DNA of 64,000 bases from Dickeya oryzae (GCF_009372235.1 NZ_ML762924.1:152186-216185), one strand, 5' to 3'; shown: positions 16,833-25,897, numbered from the stretch's first letter. Numbers and translations are program-made. The notes: generated from the sequence alone by a model not told the origin.

Positions 16833-18381
16833 AGCGTTTACCCTTATCAAGCGCCTGTTGCGCGATACGCTGGCGGTCTAGCTTGCTGTTGTGGTTGAGC
16901 GCGGCCTGGTCTACCGGATACCAGAATTTGGGCACCATATAGAGCGGAAAGTAGCGGCGTAAATAGTCCGCCAGCGCTGGCAAAATATCCGGCTGACTGG
17001 ACAGGATAAACGCCTGTAGCCCCTGAGGGGTGTTGTGTAATAGCCACGGGGTGACAATCACATCCTGCACGTGTGGGTGTTCCCGCAGTGCATTTTCGAT
17101 GTCATCGAGGGCGATGCGGTAGCCCTGTATTTTTAACTCGCTGTCTTCCCGACCGTGAAAATAGAGCAGGTTATGGCGTAGTGAGCCTAGGTCGCCGGTG
17201 CGGTAGTGACGCGTGCCGTCGGGATGAACAACAAAGCGTGATGCCTGAATCGGCGATGCGTTCAGGTAGCCTTCGCTCACTGCCGGGCCGCTGATAACGA
17301 TTTCTCCACGTTCGCTGTCCGCCGGGGCATCAATGTGCACAATGACGCCCGGGCGGACATAGCCCAGCGGCAGCGGTGCATCGTCATTGAGCATATCGGG
17401 GGTGATGTCGCAGGCGGTAATGGCGACCGTGCACTCTGTCGGGCCGTAGGTATTGACGATGCGGCAACCGGGAAAGGTGCGCCACAGCGAGCTGACGACC
17501 TCTTTTGTCAGCACTTCGCCGCAAAAGATAAAGGTTTTCAGGTGCGGCAGATTGTCCTGACAAAATGCCCGATCCCGCAGATAGTTGCGGGTGAGCGACG
17601 GTGTGCTTACCCAGGTCTGGATACCTGCATCGGCATGGCGGGCGATCATTTTGCGGGTATTGATGAAATCGCGGTAATCCAGCACTGAAATTGGCTGGCG
17701 ATAATGCCACGCCAGCCACAGCTCGTACTGGGCGACGTCAAAGCAGTAACGAATATTGCCGCTGATTGCGCCGGATAGGGGAAAGGCCTCGACTGCCCAG
17801 CGAACGAAGTGCGCCAGATTAGCGTAACTCACCTGAATGCCTTTGGGGGCGCCGGTGGTACCGGAAGAAAACATAATGTAGGCGATGCCGCTGATAGCGT
17901 GTTGGCCGAACGCCTGCCCCATCTGATGGCAAAAATCAGCCAGTTGGGCGGCGGGCCGACGGGTTGTGGCGTCCGTGGCGTCATCGCCTGCTGTCAGTGA
18001 CACTGTCAGCGTCGGGATACCACTCTGCGGCGCAGCCTGACTGGTGGCGTTAAGTATCAGACCGGCCTGAATACTGTTGGCGATAAAACGCAGGCGCTCG
18101 TCGGTGTTATCGGTTTCGACCGGGACCACCGGGTGGCCGGTTAACAGGCAGGCCCACCAGGCTACCAGACAGGCCGGGTGCTTGTGCCCGTAGAGGATAA
18201 CCGGTGCCGGTTGCGGGCGGCCACTGGCGGCATGATGCGTGCGCAGGTGTTCCGCCAGCGCCAGCGCGCCGTGGTACAACTGGTGGTAGGTCAGCTCACC
18301 GTCAATGTGATGGCAGGCCGGGGTGTGCACACCATCAAAGCGCGCCAGCAGGGAAGTCAGGTATTGCCACGATGCGATCAT
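16813..18381 (-). CDS. vfmO: DltA-like amino-acid adenylation enzyme (probable VfmO)
   Basis: 522 residues, ATG overlapping the stop of the upstream carrier-protein gene (ATGA). Motifs A3 FSSGTTGAPKG (171-181), A5 TYGPTE (311-316), YRTGD and GREDSELKIQGYRIALDDIE are intact, and a late LDRQRIAQQ follows the A10 Lys. The signature FCGEVLTKEVV near 286-296 is close to DltA, which activates an amino acid and loads it on a small stand-alone carrier protein. The gene directly upstream encodes such a carrier, its probable partner. The specificity pocket differs from that of its neighbour, so the two probably activate different amino acids. The letter O is inferred from order and published descriptions. 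Confidence 0.75.
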   Translation of the reverse strand: MIASWQYLTSLLARFDGVHTPACHHIDGELTYHQLYHGALALAEHLRTHHAASGRPQPAPVILYGHKHPACLVAWWACLLTGHPVVPVETDNTDERLRFIANSIQAGLILNATSQAAPQSGIPTLTVSLTAGDDATDATTRRPAAQLADFCHQMGQAFGQHAISGIAYIMFSSGTTGAPKGIQVSYANLAHFVRWAVEAFPLSGAISGNIRYCFDVAQYELWLAWHYRQPISVLDYRDFINTRKMIARHADAGIQTWVSTPSLTRNYLRDRAFCQDNLPHLKTFIFCGEVLTKEVVSSLWRTFPGCRIVNTYGPTECTVAITACDITPDMLNDDAPLPLGYVRPGVIVHIDAPADSERGEIVISGPAVSEGYLNASPIQASRFVVHPDGTRHYRTGDLGSLRHNLLYFHGREDSELKIQGYRIALDDIENALREHPHVQDVIVTPWLLHNTPQGLQAFILSSQPDILPALADYLRRYFPLYMVPKFWYPVDQAALNHNSKLDRQRIAQQALDKGKRYVFVSS

Positions 18382-18686
18382 ACACAAGAGACGCCGTGCT
18401 CCCGTTGTGAGTGAATGAAGCGGCTGAGCGAATCGATGGTGCTGAGCTGCTGGCTGTCCAGTGTTACCGGGTCTATCGACAGCCCTTCGATCATCTCTTC
18501 CAGATACATCATCAGTTCGATGAAAATACCGCTCTCAAACCCTAAATCCCGCTCCAGATCGGTGTGCGGGTGCAATTCCGACAGGTCATCGGTTTCCAGC
18601 ACCATACCGATCGCCGTGACGATCTTCTGGTAATAAAAATCCGGGTTGTAGTAGGTGGTGGCGGGGCAATCAGTATCATGTGACAT
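18378..18686 (-). CDS. Acyl/peptidyl carrier protein
   Basis: 102 residues, acidic and helical. The modification site is Ser52 in DLGFESGIFIEL, a variant of the D/E-S-L carrier motif. It lies between the AMP ligase and the first DltA-like enzyme, spaced six bases from one and overlapping the other by four, as expected for a carrier loaded by either. It would be activated by the phosphopantetheinyl transferase at 7240-8034. Confidence 0.8.
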   Translation of the reverse strand: MSHDTDCPATTYYNPDFYYQKIVTAIGMVLETDDLSELHPHTDLERDLGFESGIFIELMMYLEEMIEGLSIDPVTLDSQQLSTIDSLSRFIHSQREHGVSCV

Positions 18687-18691
18687 CGCGG

Positions 18692-20275
18692 TTACTCCAT
18701 CAAACCGGGTTGTGGGTAGGCGGCCAGCGTTGTCCCTGCCATCAGTTGTTCCTGCAGCAAAGTACGGTTGACCTTACCATTTTGATTCAGCGGTAATTGC
18801 GGCATCAGCAGGAAACGGTGCGGCACCATATACGATTCCATCTGGGTTTTGCTCCAGCGCGACAAGGCCTTTTCGTTCAGATCGCCACGGGTAACGACAC
18901 AGGCGATGATTTCATCGCCGTAAATCGCATGCGGTATACCGACAACGGCTACTTGCACCACCTGCGGATGACGGTTGAGCACGGTTTCCACTTCTTTGGG
19001 CGCGACTTTCTCGCCGCAGCTTTTCAGCATTTCGTCCCGACGGCCGATGAAATAGAGCAGGCCCTGATCATCCAGCCGACAGATATCGCCGGTGTAGAGG
19101 ACGTTTTCGCCCGGCAACAGGCCGGGGCGCAGTTTCTCGGCACTCTTCTCGTCATTGCGCCAGTAACCACACATCACCGTCGCGCCGCGGATCACCAGCT
19201 CGCCGGTGGCATTGCGGGTATGGCGCTGACCATTGTCGTCCACCACCCACAGTTCGGTATTCGGAATCGCGATGCCGACGCTTTGCGGATGGGTGGCAAG
19301 GTACTCTGGTGGCAGATAGGTGCAGCGGTGGCACTCGGTCAGCCCGTACATCGAGTAGATGCGCGCGTGTGGAAAGATATGGCGTAATTGGTCGATATCG
19401 CCGGTATGCAGCGCGGCGGCGGTGTTGGTGACGGTACGAATCGAAGCGAAGTTGTAGCGCGAGGCCAGCGGTGCTATCAGACGCAGCATGGTCGGCACGA
19501 TAGGCAGCACTGTCGCACGTAGGGTGACCATACGTTGCAACGCTAACAGGGGCCGACGGAAATCCGGCTCCACGATTAACGTACACTGCGCCAGCGCAGA
19601 CATAATGACCTGATATAACCCGTAGTCGAAGCTCATCGGAATGAACGACATGATGCGGTCATCGTCGCGCAGTTGCAGGTAACCGGCTACTGAGCTGGCG
19701 GCGGTAATTATATTGCGGCGGCTGAGCATCACCCCCTTGGGGTGACCGGTAGAACCGGACGTGTAGATAATGCATGCCAGATCAAGGTCAATACCTGTAG
19801 CGAGCCGCTCGCACTCAACGGAGATGCGGTACGGTTCGTTCGCCAGTGCCGCAGTCACCTCGTGGCTAAAACAGACCCGGGTGTGGCGATTAAACTGCTG
19901 CCAGTGCTCACTGACTTGAGCGATGGTGATTTCATCGTTAAGGGCTGGGTCGGCTATCAGCAGGCGACATCCGGCGTTATCCACCAGCCAGCTGAGTTTA
20001 CCGGCCTTGGTTTCCGGGTTCAGCGGAATGAAGATCGCGCCCAGATATTGCAACGCCCAGAAATAGAGCACGAACGTCAGTGAATTTGGCATGTAGACGA
20101 TCACCCGGTCACCTTTCTCCACCCCTTTTTCCCGCAAATAATCCGCCAGTTGTCGGGCTTGCAGGCGCAACATAAACCAGCTGATTTCGCGATCGGTATC
20201 GATGACGGCGGTTTTATTGGCCGCTTCTTTGGCGGCCCGGTCAAGCCAGTGGGTCAGGTGGGTAATGTTCGTCAT
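18692..20275 (-). CDS. AMP-forming acyl-CoA/ACP ligase
   Basis: 527 residues, ANL superfamily. AMP-binding motif YTSGSTGHPKG (171-181), A5 MYGLTE, A7 YTGDICRLDDQG and hinge GRRDEMLKSCGEKVAPKEVE are followed by C-terminal Lys in NQNGKVNR. The motif set is that of acyl-CoA or acyl-ACP synthetases rather than DltA, so it probably activates a carboxylic acid, possibly a fatty or alpha-keto acid. It sits next to a carrier-protein gene. Substrate cannot be read from the sequence by eye. Confidence 0.8.
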   Translation of the reverse strand: MTNITHLTHWLDRAAKEAANKTAVIDTDREISWFMLRLQARQLADYLREKGVEKGDRVIVYMPNSLTFVLYFWALQYLGAIFIPLNPETKAGKLSWLVDNAGCRLLIADPALNDEITIAQVSEHWQQFNRHTRVCFSHEVTAALANEPYRISVECERLATGIDLDLACIIYTSGSTGHPKGVMLSRRNIITAASSVAGYLQLRDDDRIMSFIPMSFDYGLYQVIMSALAQCTLIVEPDFRRPLLALQRMVTLRATVLPIVPTMLRLIAPLASRYNFASIRTVTNTAAALHTGDIDQLRHIFPHARIYSMYGLTECHRCTYLPPEYLATHPQSVGIAIPNTELWVVDDNGQRHTRNATGELVIRGATVMCGYWRNDEKSAEKLRPGLLPGENVLYTGDICRLDDQGLLYFIGRRDEMLKSCGEKVAPKEVETVLNRHPQVVQVAVVGIPHAIYGDEIIACVVTRGDLNEKALSRWSKTQMESYMVPHRFLLMPQLPLNQNGKVNRTLLQEQLMAGTTLAAYPQPGLME

Positions 20276-20284
20276 GGAGCATCC

Positions 20285-21214
20285 TTAATGGGGACAGGAA
20301 GAGCGGGTGAACATTCCGGTGTGGTGCGGCTGATAACGCAACACACAGGTGGTGAGATGACGCGCTTCGGGTACCGCCAGCAAGTAACGGTGACCCGGTT
20401 GTGCCTGTTGTTTCAGGTAGATAAAGGGGGCCGCACACAGTAATGACTCTGGCACGCTTAACAGTTGGCAGTGAGGAATGTCACCTTGCAACGCCTCAAT
20501 CAGCGCCGGGCTACCCAGTAGCGTCAGCGGTAGCGTCTCTTGCATCGGCAAGCGTGCGAGCAGGTGGCGCAGGGTCACCGTCAGGTCGCCGTTATCGGCG
20601 TAAGGCTGGCGATAGTAGCCTTCAAACACCAGTCCGCTGGCTTGCCCGGCTGGCCGTTTTTCTATCCGCATCAGGCAGCAGTTTTTCTGGGGGCGCAATT
20701 GCGCCAGTCGTTCGCTGGGATAAGGCGCGATCTCCTGATCGGCAATCATCAACAAGGCCTCATGCCGGTCCTCTTCGCAGGCCAGATAGTCATCGATGAC
20801 GTGCAGGGCGAACAACGGAGCCGCCAGGCCGCGATCCGAAATCGAAAACCCGAACGCATGGTGAGCCTCGCACGCGTGGATCAGGGCGTTAGAGACGGCG
20901 CAGCCGAGGTCGCTATCCGGGGTCCAGTGGGCGAATACCACCACATCAAGCGGCTGTAATGTATGACGCGCCTGCAATTCAGGTAACAGCGCTTGCATCA
21001 TCGCGGTAAAGGAGTGGCTGCTATTCAGCCAGCGGTTCAGCACCGCGCTGTCCGGCTCGGCTGTTTCGCCGTGAGAGCGAAAAAAAGCCCGCAGGTAATC
21101 CGCCATCAGCGCCTGACTCGGGTGCGGCACCCGTGATGCGTCATCACGTTCAGGTGCGCTTGCCGATGAGAACGTACGCCAGACCAGGTCATCCGGCTGG
21201 ATACACAACATCAT
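20285..21214 (-). CDS. KAS III-like protein lacking the catalytic Cys (paralogue)
   Basis: 309 residues; start overlaps the decarboxylase stop (ATGATG). Shares AHWTPD (95-100), SDRG (126-129), PLFAL, LLMIADQ, CAAPF and a G-x-x-YLLAV strand with the protein at 10027-10884. As there, no Cys stands at the nucleophile position and no PH-x-N motif follows. Retention of two such degenerate thiolase-fold proteins beside two catalytic ones, in one operon, suggests structural subunits or carrier-protein docking partners. Function not known. Confidence 0.55.
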   Translation of the reverse strand: MMLCIQPDDLVWRTFSSASAPERDDASRVPHPSQALMADYLRAFFRSHGETAEPDSAVLNRWLNSSHSFTAMMQALLPELQARHTLQPLDVVVFAHWTPDSDLGCAVSNALIHACEAHHAFGFSISDRGLAAPLFALHVIDDYLACEEDRHEALLMIADQEIAPYPSERLAQLRPQKNCCLMRIEKRPAGQASGLVFEGYYRQPYADNGDLTVTLRHLLARLPMQETLPLTLLGSPALIEALQGDIPHCQLLSVPESLLCAAPFIYLKQQAQPGHRYLLAVPEARHLTTCVLRYQPHHTGMFTRSSCPH

Positions 21215-22551
21215 GATGCCTCTCCGTGCCAGAGCTCAACCGGCTGTTGGCGAGCCAGTAACTGTGCGGTGGTCTCCGGCTGGCGAATCTGAATCAACCG
21301 GTGTCCATCCACCATCACTTCCGCCGGGTAACCGAAGCTCAGGAACAAACCGGGTGAGGCGGTTAACCCATAAGCACCGGAATGGGTGATACCGATCAGG
21401 TCGTCGACCGCCAGCGTCGGCAGCAGCACGTTGTCGCCCAGCAGGTCGGTAGGGGTGCAAAGCGGTCCGCTGACCTGATAAGGCTGCACCGGCCGGGAGT
21501 GATTATCACCCAGCCGTAACAGCGGAAAGTTTTTACGCAACATGCTGTTCAACCCTGCCGCCGCACTGTGGCAATTGGCTCCGCCATCGCAAATGGCGAA
21601 TGTCTTTCCACCCGCGGTTTTCAGGGTGTTGACTCGGGTGACGAACAGACCCGCTTCCGCTACCAGATAACGCCCCAGCTCAATGATGATTTGCGTATCG
21701 GCGGCCTGGCGGCGGAAATCCGCCACAATGGGGGCGATCGCATCACCCAGTGCCGGTAAATCCAGCGCTGTTTCTTTGGGGAAATAAGGAACGCCAAAAC
21801 CACCGCCGATATCGACAAAATCCAGCGTTAGTTGGTGTTGATCGCGCAGGTTTAGTGCCAGTTGCAGGATATTTTGGGTATTGTCGGCGATAGCCTGGGC
21901 GTTGAGGATTCGCGTTCCCAGATAGACATGAAAACCGCGCACGGCAAGCGAAGGCCAGCGGGACAGACAAGCCAGCACGGTTTGCAACGTATCCAGTGTC
22001 ATCCCGAACTGGGTAGGTTTTCCGCTCATCACCAGTCTGGCATGTTCACTGCTAAAATTCGGGTTGATGCGTAACGCCACCGTCTGTACGGTGCCAGCCT
22101 GTGCCGCCAACTGGTTGATATTATCCAGCTCGGTGACGGATTCCACCACAATCGCCCGGATACCACAATTCATGGCGTGCGCCAGCGCCGGTAGCGACTT
22201 GCCCGGCCCGACATACAGAATATTTTGCGGTAAGACACCGGCTGCCAGCGCGGTATCCAGTTCCGCGGGTGAACACACCTCGCACCCCGTCCCTTGCTCC
22301 ACCAGCGTTTTCACCACCGACAGGTTCGGGTTCGCCTTCAGAGAATAGTACACCGCCGTTCCGGCTGGCAGTTGCTGATAGAGCCGCTGAAGCTGCCGAC
22401 GTAGCTGGCGGGCGCTGTAGACATAAAAAGGCGTGCCGACATGCCGGGCGATCGTCGCAACCGGTATCTCTTCTACATAGCCGTTGGCAAACAGACCATC
22501 GTTGGCAAACAGCGCGTCAGGCTGGGTGGCGGGGTGAGCAGGGTCAGCCAT
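21211..22551 (-). CDS. PLP-dependent decarboxylase (diaminopimelate/ornithine type)
   Basis: 446 residues from the ATG at 22551, overlapping the upstream carrier gene by eight bases. Fold-type III (alanine-racemase-like barrel) decarboxylase: PLP Lys72 in YYSLKANPN, phosphate-binding DIGGGFG (247-253), GRY (293-295) and active-site Cys365 in SGPLCTPTD. These match diaminopimelate decarboxylase and related D-centre amino-acid decarboxylases. Placed in an operon with carrier proteins and adenylation enzymes, it may decarboxylate an amino acid used as a building block or as the end group of the signal. It is not the housekeeping lysA, which would not sit in such an operon. Confidence 0.85.
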   Translation of the reverse strand: MADPAHPATQPDALFANDGLFANGYVEEIPVATIARHVGTPFYVYSARQLRRQLQRLYQQLPAGTAVYYSLKANPNLSVVKTLVEQGTGCEVCSPAELDTALAAGVLPQNILYVGPGKSLPALAHAMNCGIRAIVVESVTELDNINQLAAQAGTVQTVALRINPNFSSEHARLVMSGKPTQFGMTLDTLQTVLACLSRWPSLAVRGFHVYLGTRILNAQAIADNTQNILQLALNLRDQHQLTLDFVDIGGGFGVPYFPKETALDLPALGDAIAPIVADFRRQAADTQIIIELGRYLVAEAGLFVTRVNTLKTAGGKTFAICDGGANCHSAAAGLNSMLRKNFPLLRLGDNHSRPVQPYQVSGPLCTPTDLLGDNVLLPTLAVDDLIGITHSGAYGLTASPGLFLSFGYPAEVMVDGHRLIQIRQPETTAQLLARQQPVELWHGEAS

Positions 22552-22855
22552 GATGAAGCCGCTCACGCAGGAACGTTGTCAGACTGGTCAGATTCTGGAA
22601 GGCATCGAACACACGGTCGTCTGTCAGATCAAACAGGTCACCGGTCAGGTGGTAAGCCGCTTCGCAGTGATCGCTGAGTACGGCAATCAGGCTGACGATA
22701 TTGATGGAATCCAGCAGCCCTTCGGCACCGAACAGCGCCGCGCCCTGAAAGATCTCGGTGATACGACCGTTATCGATGCCGATCGCGGTGAGTTTATCAC
22801 GCAGAAGGGTATGCAATGTGTCATCATCGTGATGAGTCACTACCGTATAATCCAT
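22544..22855 (-). CDS. Acyl carrier protein, first gene of the minus-strand operon
   Basis: 103 residues with the carrier motif GLLDSINIVSLI, where Ser50 would take phosphopantetheine. The ATG follows AGGGGGAG by four bases, a strong ribosome site. All genes down to 9089 follow on the same strand with overlaps or short gaps, so transcription of the synthesis operon very likely starts just upstream. Confidence 0.85.
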   Translation of the reverse strand: MDYTVVTHHDDDTLHTLLRDKLTAIGIDNGRITEIFQGAALFGAEGLLDSINIVSLIAVLSDHCEAAYHLTGDLFDLTDDRVFDAFQNLTSLTTFLRERLHHG

Positions 22856-23498
22856 TCTACTCCCCCTTATCGTTGTTTTTTGGGAGTATAACCAGCGTTG
22901 TCTTCGGGCGTTTTGTTTGAGATTGCATGCCCGTTGATGTACCGGGAGGCATATCGTCAGTTAGGCGGCAAAAGGCCCATAATGTATTCTGATGGCCGTA
23001 TTTCGCTGCGTTTACAGGTGATTTATGTCAAAGCCTGCGGTGGGAAGAGAGTGGAATTGGCGTGATGGCATCATGGTGGCGGATAAAATGACCTTTCCCC
23101 CTCCTGCGAACGGTAGCAGGAGAGAGAAGGGTTAAGAATAAAATAGCACTACTGACCCGCCATACTTCAGATTACCAGCAAGATTGGCGACCATAATCAT
23201 CATATGTTACCGGCTTAACACCGGCTGTTGGCGATGGATCTGGCTGCGACCTTGCGGCAACTCGAATTATTTTGGGTATAATTAATAGACTAATAAATAT
23301 TTCCCTGGTGTGCGCCAAATTGGCTTTCCGATCGCTAATAGTGATCAGAGTTTTTTATTTTCATATTTGATGTTATTTTTTGAAAATTCTAAGGATTTTG
23401 AACCGGGAAAGATAGTTAGACTTAGGTATAGGTTGATACTATACTTTTGTGCCGTCATGATCAGATTGCACTGTCGTACACGATTTTGGGAGAGTTAG
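22856..23498. other. Divergent control region between the Vfm synthesis operon and expR
   Basis: No gene is supported here; a short frame at 23310-23498 only leads into expR. On the minus strand TATACT at 22885-22890 is a reasonable -10 element for the carrier-protein operon, with no good -35, as expected for an activator-dependent promoter. The expR side is AT-rich and holds the inverted repeat at 23426-23444. Confidence 0.45.
23426..23444. promoter_or_regulatory. Inverted repeat upstream of expR
   Basis: GTATAG-7-CTATAC is a perfect interrupted palindrome 54 bases before the expR ATG. It could be an autoregulatory operator of ExpR or overlap its -10 region. It does not match the usual lux-box consensus. 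Confidence 0.4.
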
Positions 23499-24251
23499 AT
23501 GTCTGTATCATTCTCTAACGTTGACTTCATTAATAGCACAATACAAAACTATCTTAACCGAAAGTTAAAGAGCTATGGCGACCTGAAATACGCCTATTTG
23601 ATCATGAATAAGAAAAAGCCGACGGATGTGGTCATTATTTCTAATTATCCATCGGAATGGGTTGAGATTTATCGAAGTAATAATTATCAACACATTGACC
23701 CGGTTATTCTGACGGCGATTAATAAAATCTCTCCCTTCTCCTGGGATGATAATCTGGTTATCAGCTCAAAATTAAAATTCTCCAGAATATTCAATCTCTC
23801 CAAAGAGTACGACATTGTTAACGGTTATACCTTTGTGTTACATGATCCGGGCAATAATCTGGCTACATTGTCTTTCATGTTTGAAGAGAATCGCAGCGGA
23901 GAACTGGAAGAGATTGTTCATAATAATAAAGAAAAACTGCAAATGCTGTTGATTTCTGCCCATGAGAAGCTCACCTCCCTTTACCGGGAGATGAGCAAAA
24001 ACAAAAACAACAGCAAGTCGCAGGAACCTAATCTTTTCTCACAACGAGAAAATGAAATTCTCTACTGGGCAAGTATGGGAAAAACGTATCAGGAAATTGC
24101 ACTCATTCTTGGTATTACCACCAGCACCGTTAAATTTCATATTGGCAATGTTGTTAAAAAACTGGGTGTACTGAATGCTAAACATGCCATCCGGCTTGGG
24201 GTTGAAATGAACCTGATCAAACCAGTGGAACCAGTAAAGGCAAGGTCTTAA
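23499..24251 (+). CDS. expR: LuxR-family quorum-sensing regulator ExpR
   Basis: Acyl-homoserine-lactone receptor and DNA-binding regulator, 250 residues. The ligand domain has the invariant residues at the expected places: Trp54, Tyr58, Asp67 and Trp82. The C-terminal LuxR helix-turn-helix runs from about 178 to 240 (FSQRENEILYWASMGKTYQE, then TTSTVKFHIGNVVKKL). GGGAGAG sits before the ATG. It converges with expI and overlaps its 3' end by 35 bases, the arrangement known for expR/expI in soft-rot bacteria. In Dickeya and Pectobacterium such receptors often bind DNA without ligand and are released or reshaped by it. Confidence 0.93.
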   Translation: MSVSFSNVDFINSTIQNYLNRKLKSYGDLKYAYLIMNKKKPTDVVIISNYPSEWVEIYRSNNYQHIDPVILTAINKISPFSWDDNLVISSKLKFSRIFNLSKEYDIVNGYTFVLHDPGNNLATLSFMFEENRSGELEEIVHNNKEKLQMLLISAHEKLTSLYREMSKNKNNSKSQEPNLFSQRENEILYWASMGKTYQEIALILGITTSTVKFHIGNVVKKLGVLNAKHAIRLGVEMNLIKPVEPVKARS

Positions 24252-24855
24252 GCTGCTCGGACTCGGCCTGTGTCATCTGGGTAATGCGCTCAATCAGCGC
24301 GTGTCGGCTGTCGTCATCTGTGGGCAGATGCAGCAAATAAATGCGCTCCTGTTTTTCCGAGAGCCCTTGCTGAATGATGGAAATGCGCCAGCCTGAACGT
24401 TTTAACAAGGTCAACATCGGGTGGCTGACAATTGTGAGGATACCGTCGTAATGGTATTTTCTGGCGTAATTAATCATAGCGAGGAATAACGTCAGACATG
24501 CCGGATTGCGGGTGCCAATTAAATTTCTTACCCGATCACGGTCAACAAAAAAACGGCTGGACTCAATATAATTCCCTTCGGGGATCTTGAGGTTATCGAA
24601 GTAAGAGTAAAACGTGCCGGTAATCATATTGGGGTATTTTATTTCTATAAACCGGACGCTACAAATCACCTTCCCCTCTTTGACGCCTAAAAGATAGGTG
24701 GTGTGCTCATTATCATACTCGTCGAACTCCATCCCATTAATACAGTTGACTGCCCAGTCAAGACGGTCCTTAAATGTATCTTTGCGTAGTGTAAACACCT
24801 CATCCAGCTTGTTATTTGACATTAAGCTAAAACTCACATCAAATATTTCTAACAT
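24217..24855 (-). CDS. expI: Acyl-homoserine-lactone synthase ExpI
   Basis: LuxI-type enzyme making an N-acyl homoserine lactone from S-adenosylmethionine and acyl-ACP. 212 residues from the ATG at 24855, which has AGGGGG four bases upstream; the longer frame to 24879 is not needed. Invariant LuxI residues are present: Arg24, Phe28, Trp34, Asp45, Asp48, Arg68, Glu98 and Arg101. Its 3' end overlaps that of expR by 35 bases, so each transcript is antisense to the tail of the other. Confidence 0.93.
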   Translation of the reverse strand: MLEIFDVSFSLMSNNKLDEVFTLRKDTFKDRLDWAVNCINGMEFDEYDNEHTTYLLGVKEGKVICSVRFIEIKYPNMITGTFYSYFDNLKIPEGNYIESSRFFVDRDRVRNLIGTRNPACLTLFLAMINYARKYHYDGILTIVSHPMLTLLKRSGWRISIIQQGLSEKQERIYLLHLPTDDDSRHALIERITQMTQAESEQLKTLPLLVPLV

Positions 24856-25436
24856 ATTTCCCCCTATCCTTAACTTCATGTCTTTTTGCGCAATAGCTCA
24901 CCTGGTGAGGGTATTTTAACGTTTTTATTGCTTGATTTTCCAGCGTGATTATTTGAGGTCATGTAAGGGAAACTTTTTTTAATTAGTTGACATATAGTTT
25001 CCTTATCCACGTTCACGGCGTATGCCAGAAGCGAGATAACTCCCGGTTAGTCAGGGGATAATACCCACCGAAAGAATAATTAATATTTGGAATAATATGC
25101 AGGCGTACTTAACAACGTATGTACTTGCCTCTGCAGAATGCGCTTGATGAATGGCGCAGAATAACGCCGTGAACTCGTCGTGGGGGAGGCCCGTATCCGG
25201 TGCCTGAGTCCCCATTCCGTGTACCTGGCCGATTTTCTTTATTTCCCCGGTCGCTCAAAAAAACATCCGATCAGACTTGGCAGTAATCGACTGAATACAC
25301 TGTGGTTTCATATTTCTGACATAGGAATGTGATATGGATCGCACTTTTTGTGAAGTTGGGTATAGTTACCATAGTGATAATTGACTTGTCATTTACAAAC
25401 ACCCTTAACAACGAAGACGCAAAAAAGGAAACCATC
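24856..25436. other. Intergenic region upstream of expI and of the DUF1471 gene
   Basis: No gene seen. AT-rich, with an imperfect inverted repeat TAAGGGAAACT (24964-24974) / AGTTTCCTTA (24996-25005) about 110-150 bases upstream of expI that may be a regulator site. No convincing lux box found. Confidence 0.35.
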
Positions 25437-25682
25437 ATGAACATGAAAACTGTCTTTACTGCCATCGCATTGAGCACTCTGTCCGTCGGCGCTTTTGCTG
25501 CAACTGAAATCCAGTACCCACAAGGTCAGGAAGTCGGCAGCATCTCCGCCAGCGCTAACACGCTCGATAGCCTGCAGGCTAAACTGGCTGCCAAAGCGGA
25601 TGCCGCTGGCGCTAAATCATTCCAGATCACGTCCGTTCAGGGTGACGACACGCTGCACGGCAACGCGGTTCTGTATAAATAA
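25437..25682 (+). CDS. Small exported DUF1471 (YdgH/BhsA/McbA-like) protein
   Basis: 81 residues: a signal peptide (MNMKTVFTAIALSTLSVGAFA) followed by a mature domain of about 58 residues. The mature part has the family pattern: G-x-I-S-A, a helix LDSLQAKLAAKADAAGAK, then the strand FQITSVQGDDTLHGNAVLYK. Members in enterobacteria respond to stress and affect biofilm or envelope properties; a specific role cannot be assigned. AAGGA lies just upstream of ATG. The longer frame from 25329 is rejected. Confidence 0.85.
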   Translation: MNMKTVFTAIALSTLSVGAFAATEIQYPQGQEVGSISASANTLDSLQAKLAAKADAAGAKSFQITSVQGDDTLHGNAVLYK

Positions 25683-25776
25683 TATGATTGACGAGGTGGG
25701 AAGGGCTCGCTCTCCCCACCTCACCTGTTGTGATAACCCCCTCCCCTCTTCTGTGTTTATTTTTTAGGTTTTTATT

Positions 25777-25800
25777 AACCGGGCTCTGCCCGGTTTTTTT
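25777..25800 (+). terminator. Rho-independent terminator
   Basis: AACCGGGC-TCT-GCCCGGTT followed by a run of T. Strong stem, about 95 bases after the DUF1471 gene. A second GC-rich hairpin (GAGGTGGG...CCCACCTC) lies right after the stop codon. Confidence 0.85.
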
Positions 25801-25897
25801 ATGGCTGATGGGGTGGGGTATGAGAGGGCGGAGTCCCAGAAGTATCGGAAAGTCTTTGTAACACTTTGAGATATGGTTAGATTCTATGGCATCAAAA

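Noticed and set aside
22960-22985. GC-N10-CC match (minus-strand sigma-54-like) upstream of the carrier-protein operon
   Set aside because: Only the bare spacing fits; surrounding bases do not match the consensus.
23100-23498. lux box near expR or expI
   Set aside because: No 20-bp dyad close to the known lux-box consensus could be found by eye.
24217-24251. expI/expR overlap as a sequencing or start/stop error
   Set aside because: Both proteins end naturally and the convergent overlap is a known feature of this pair in soft-rot bacteria.
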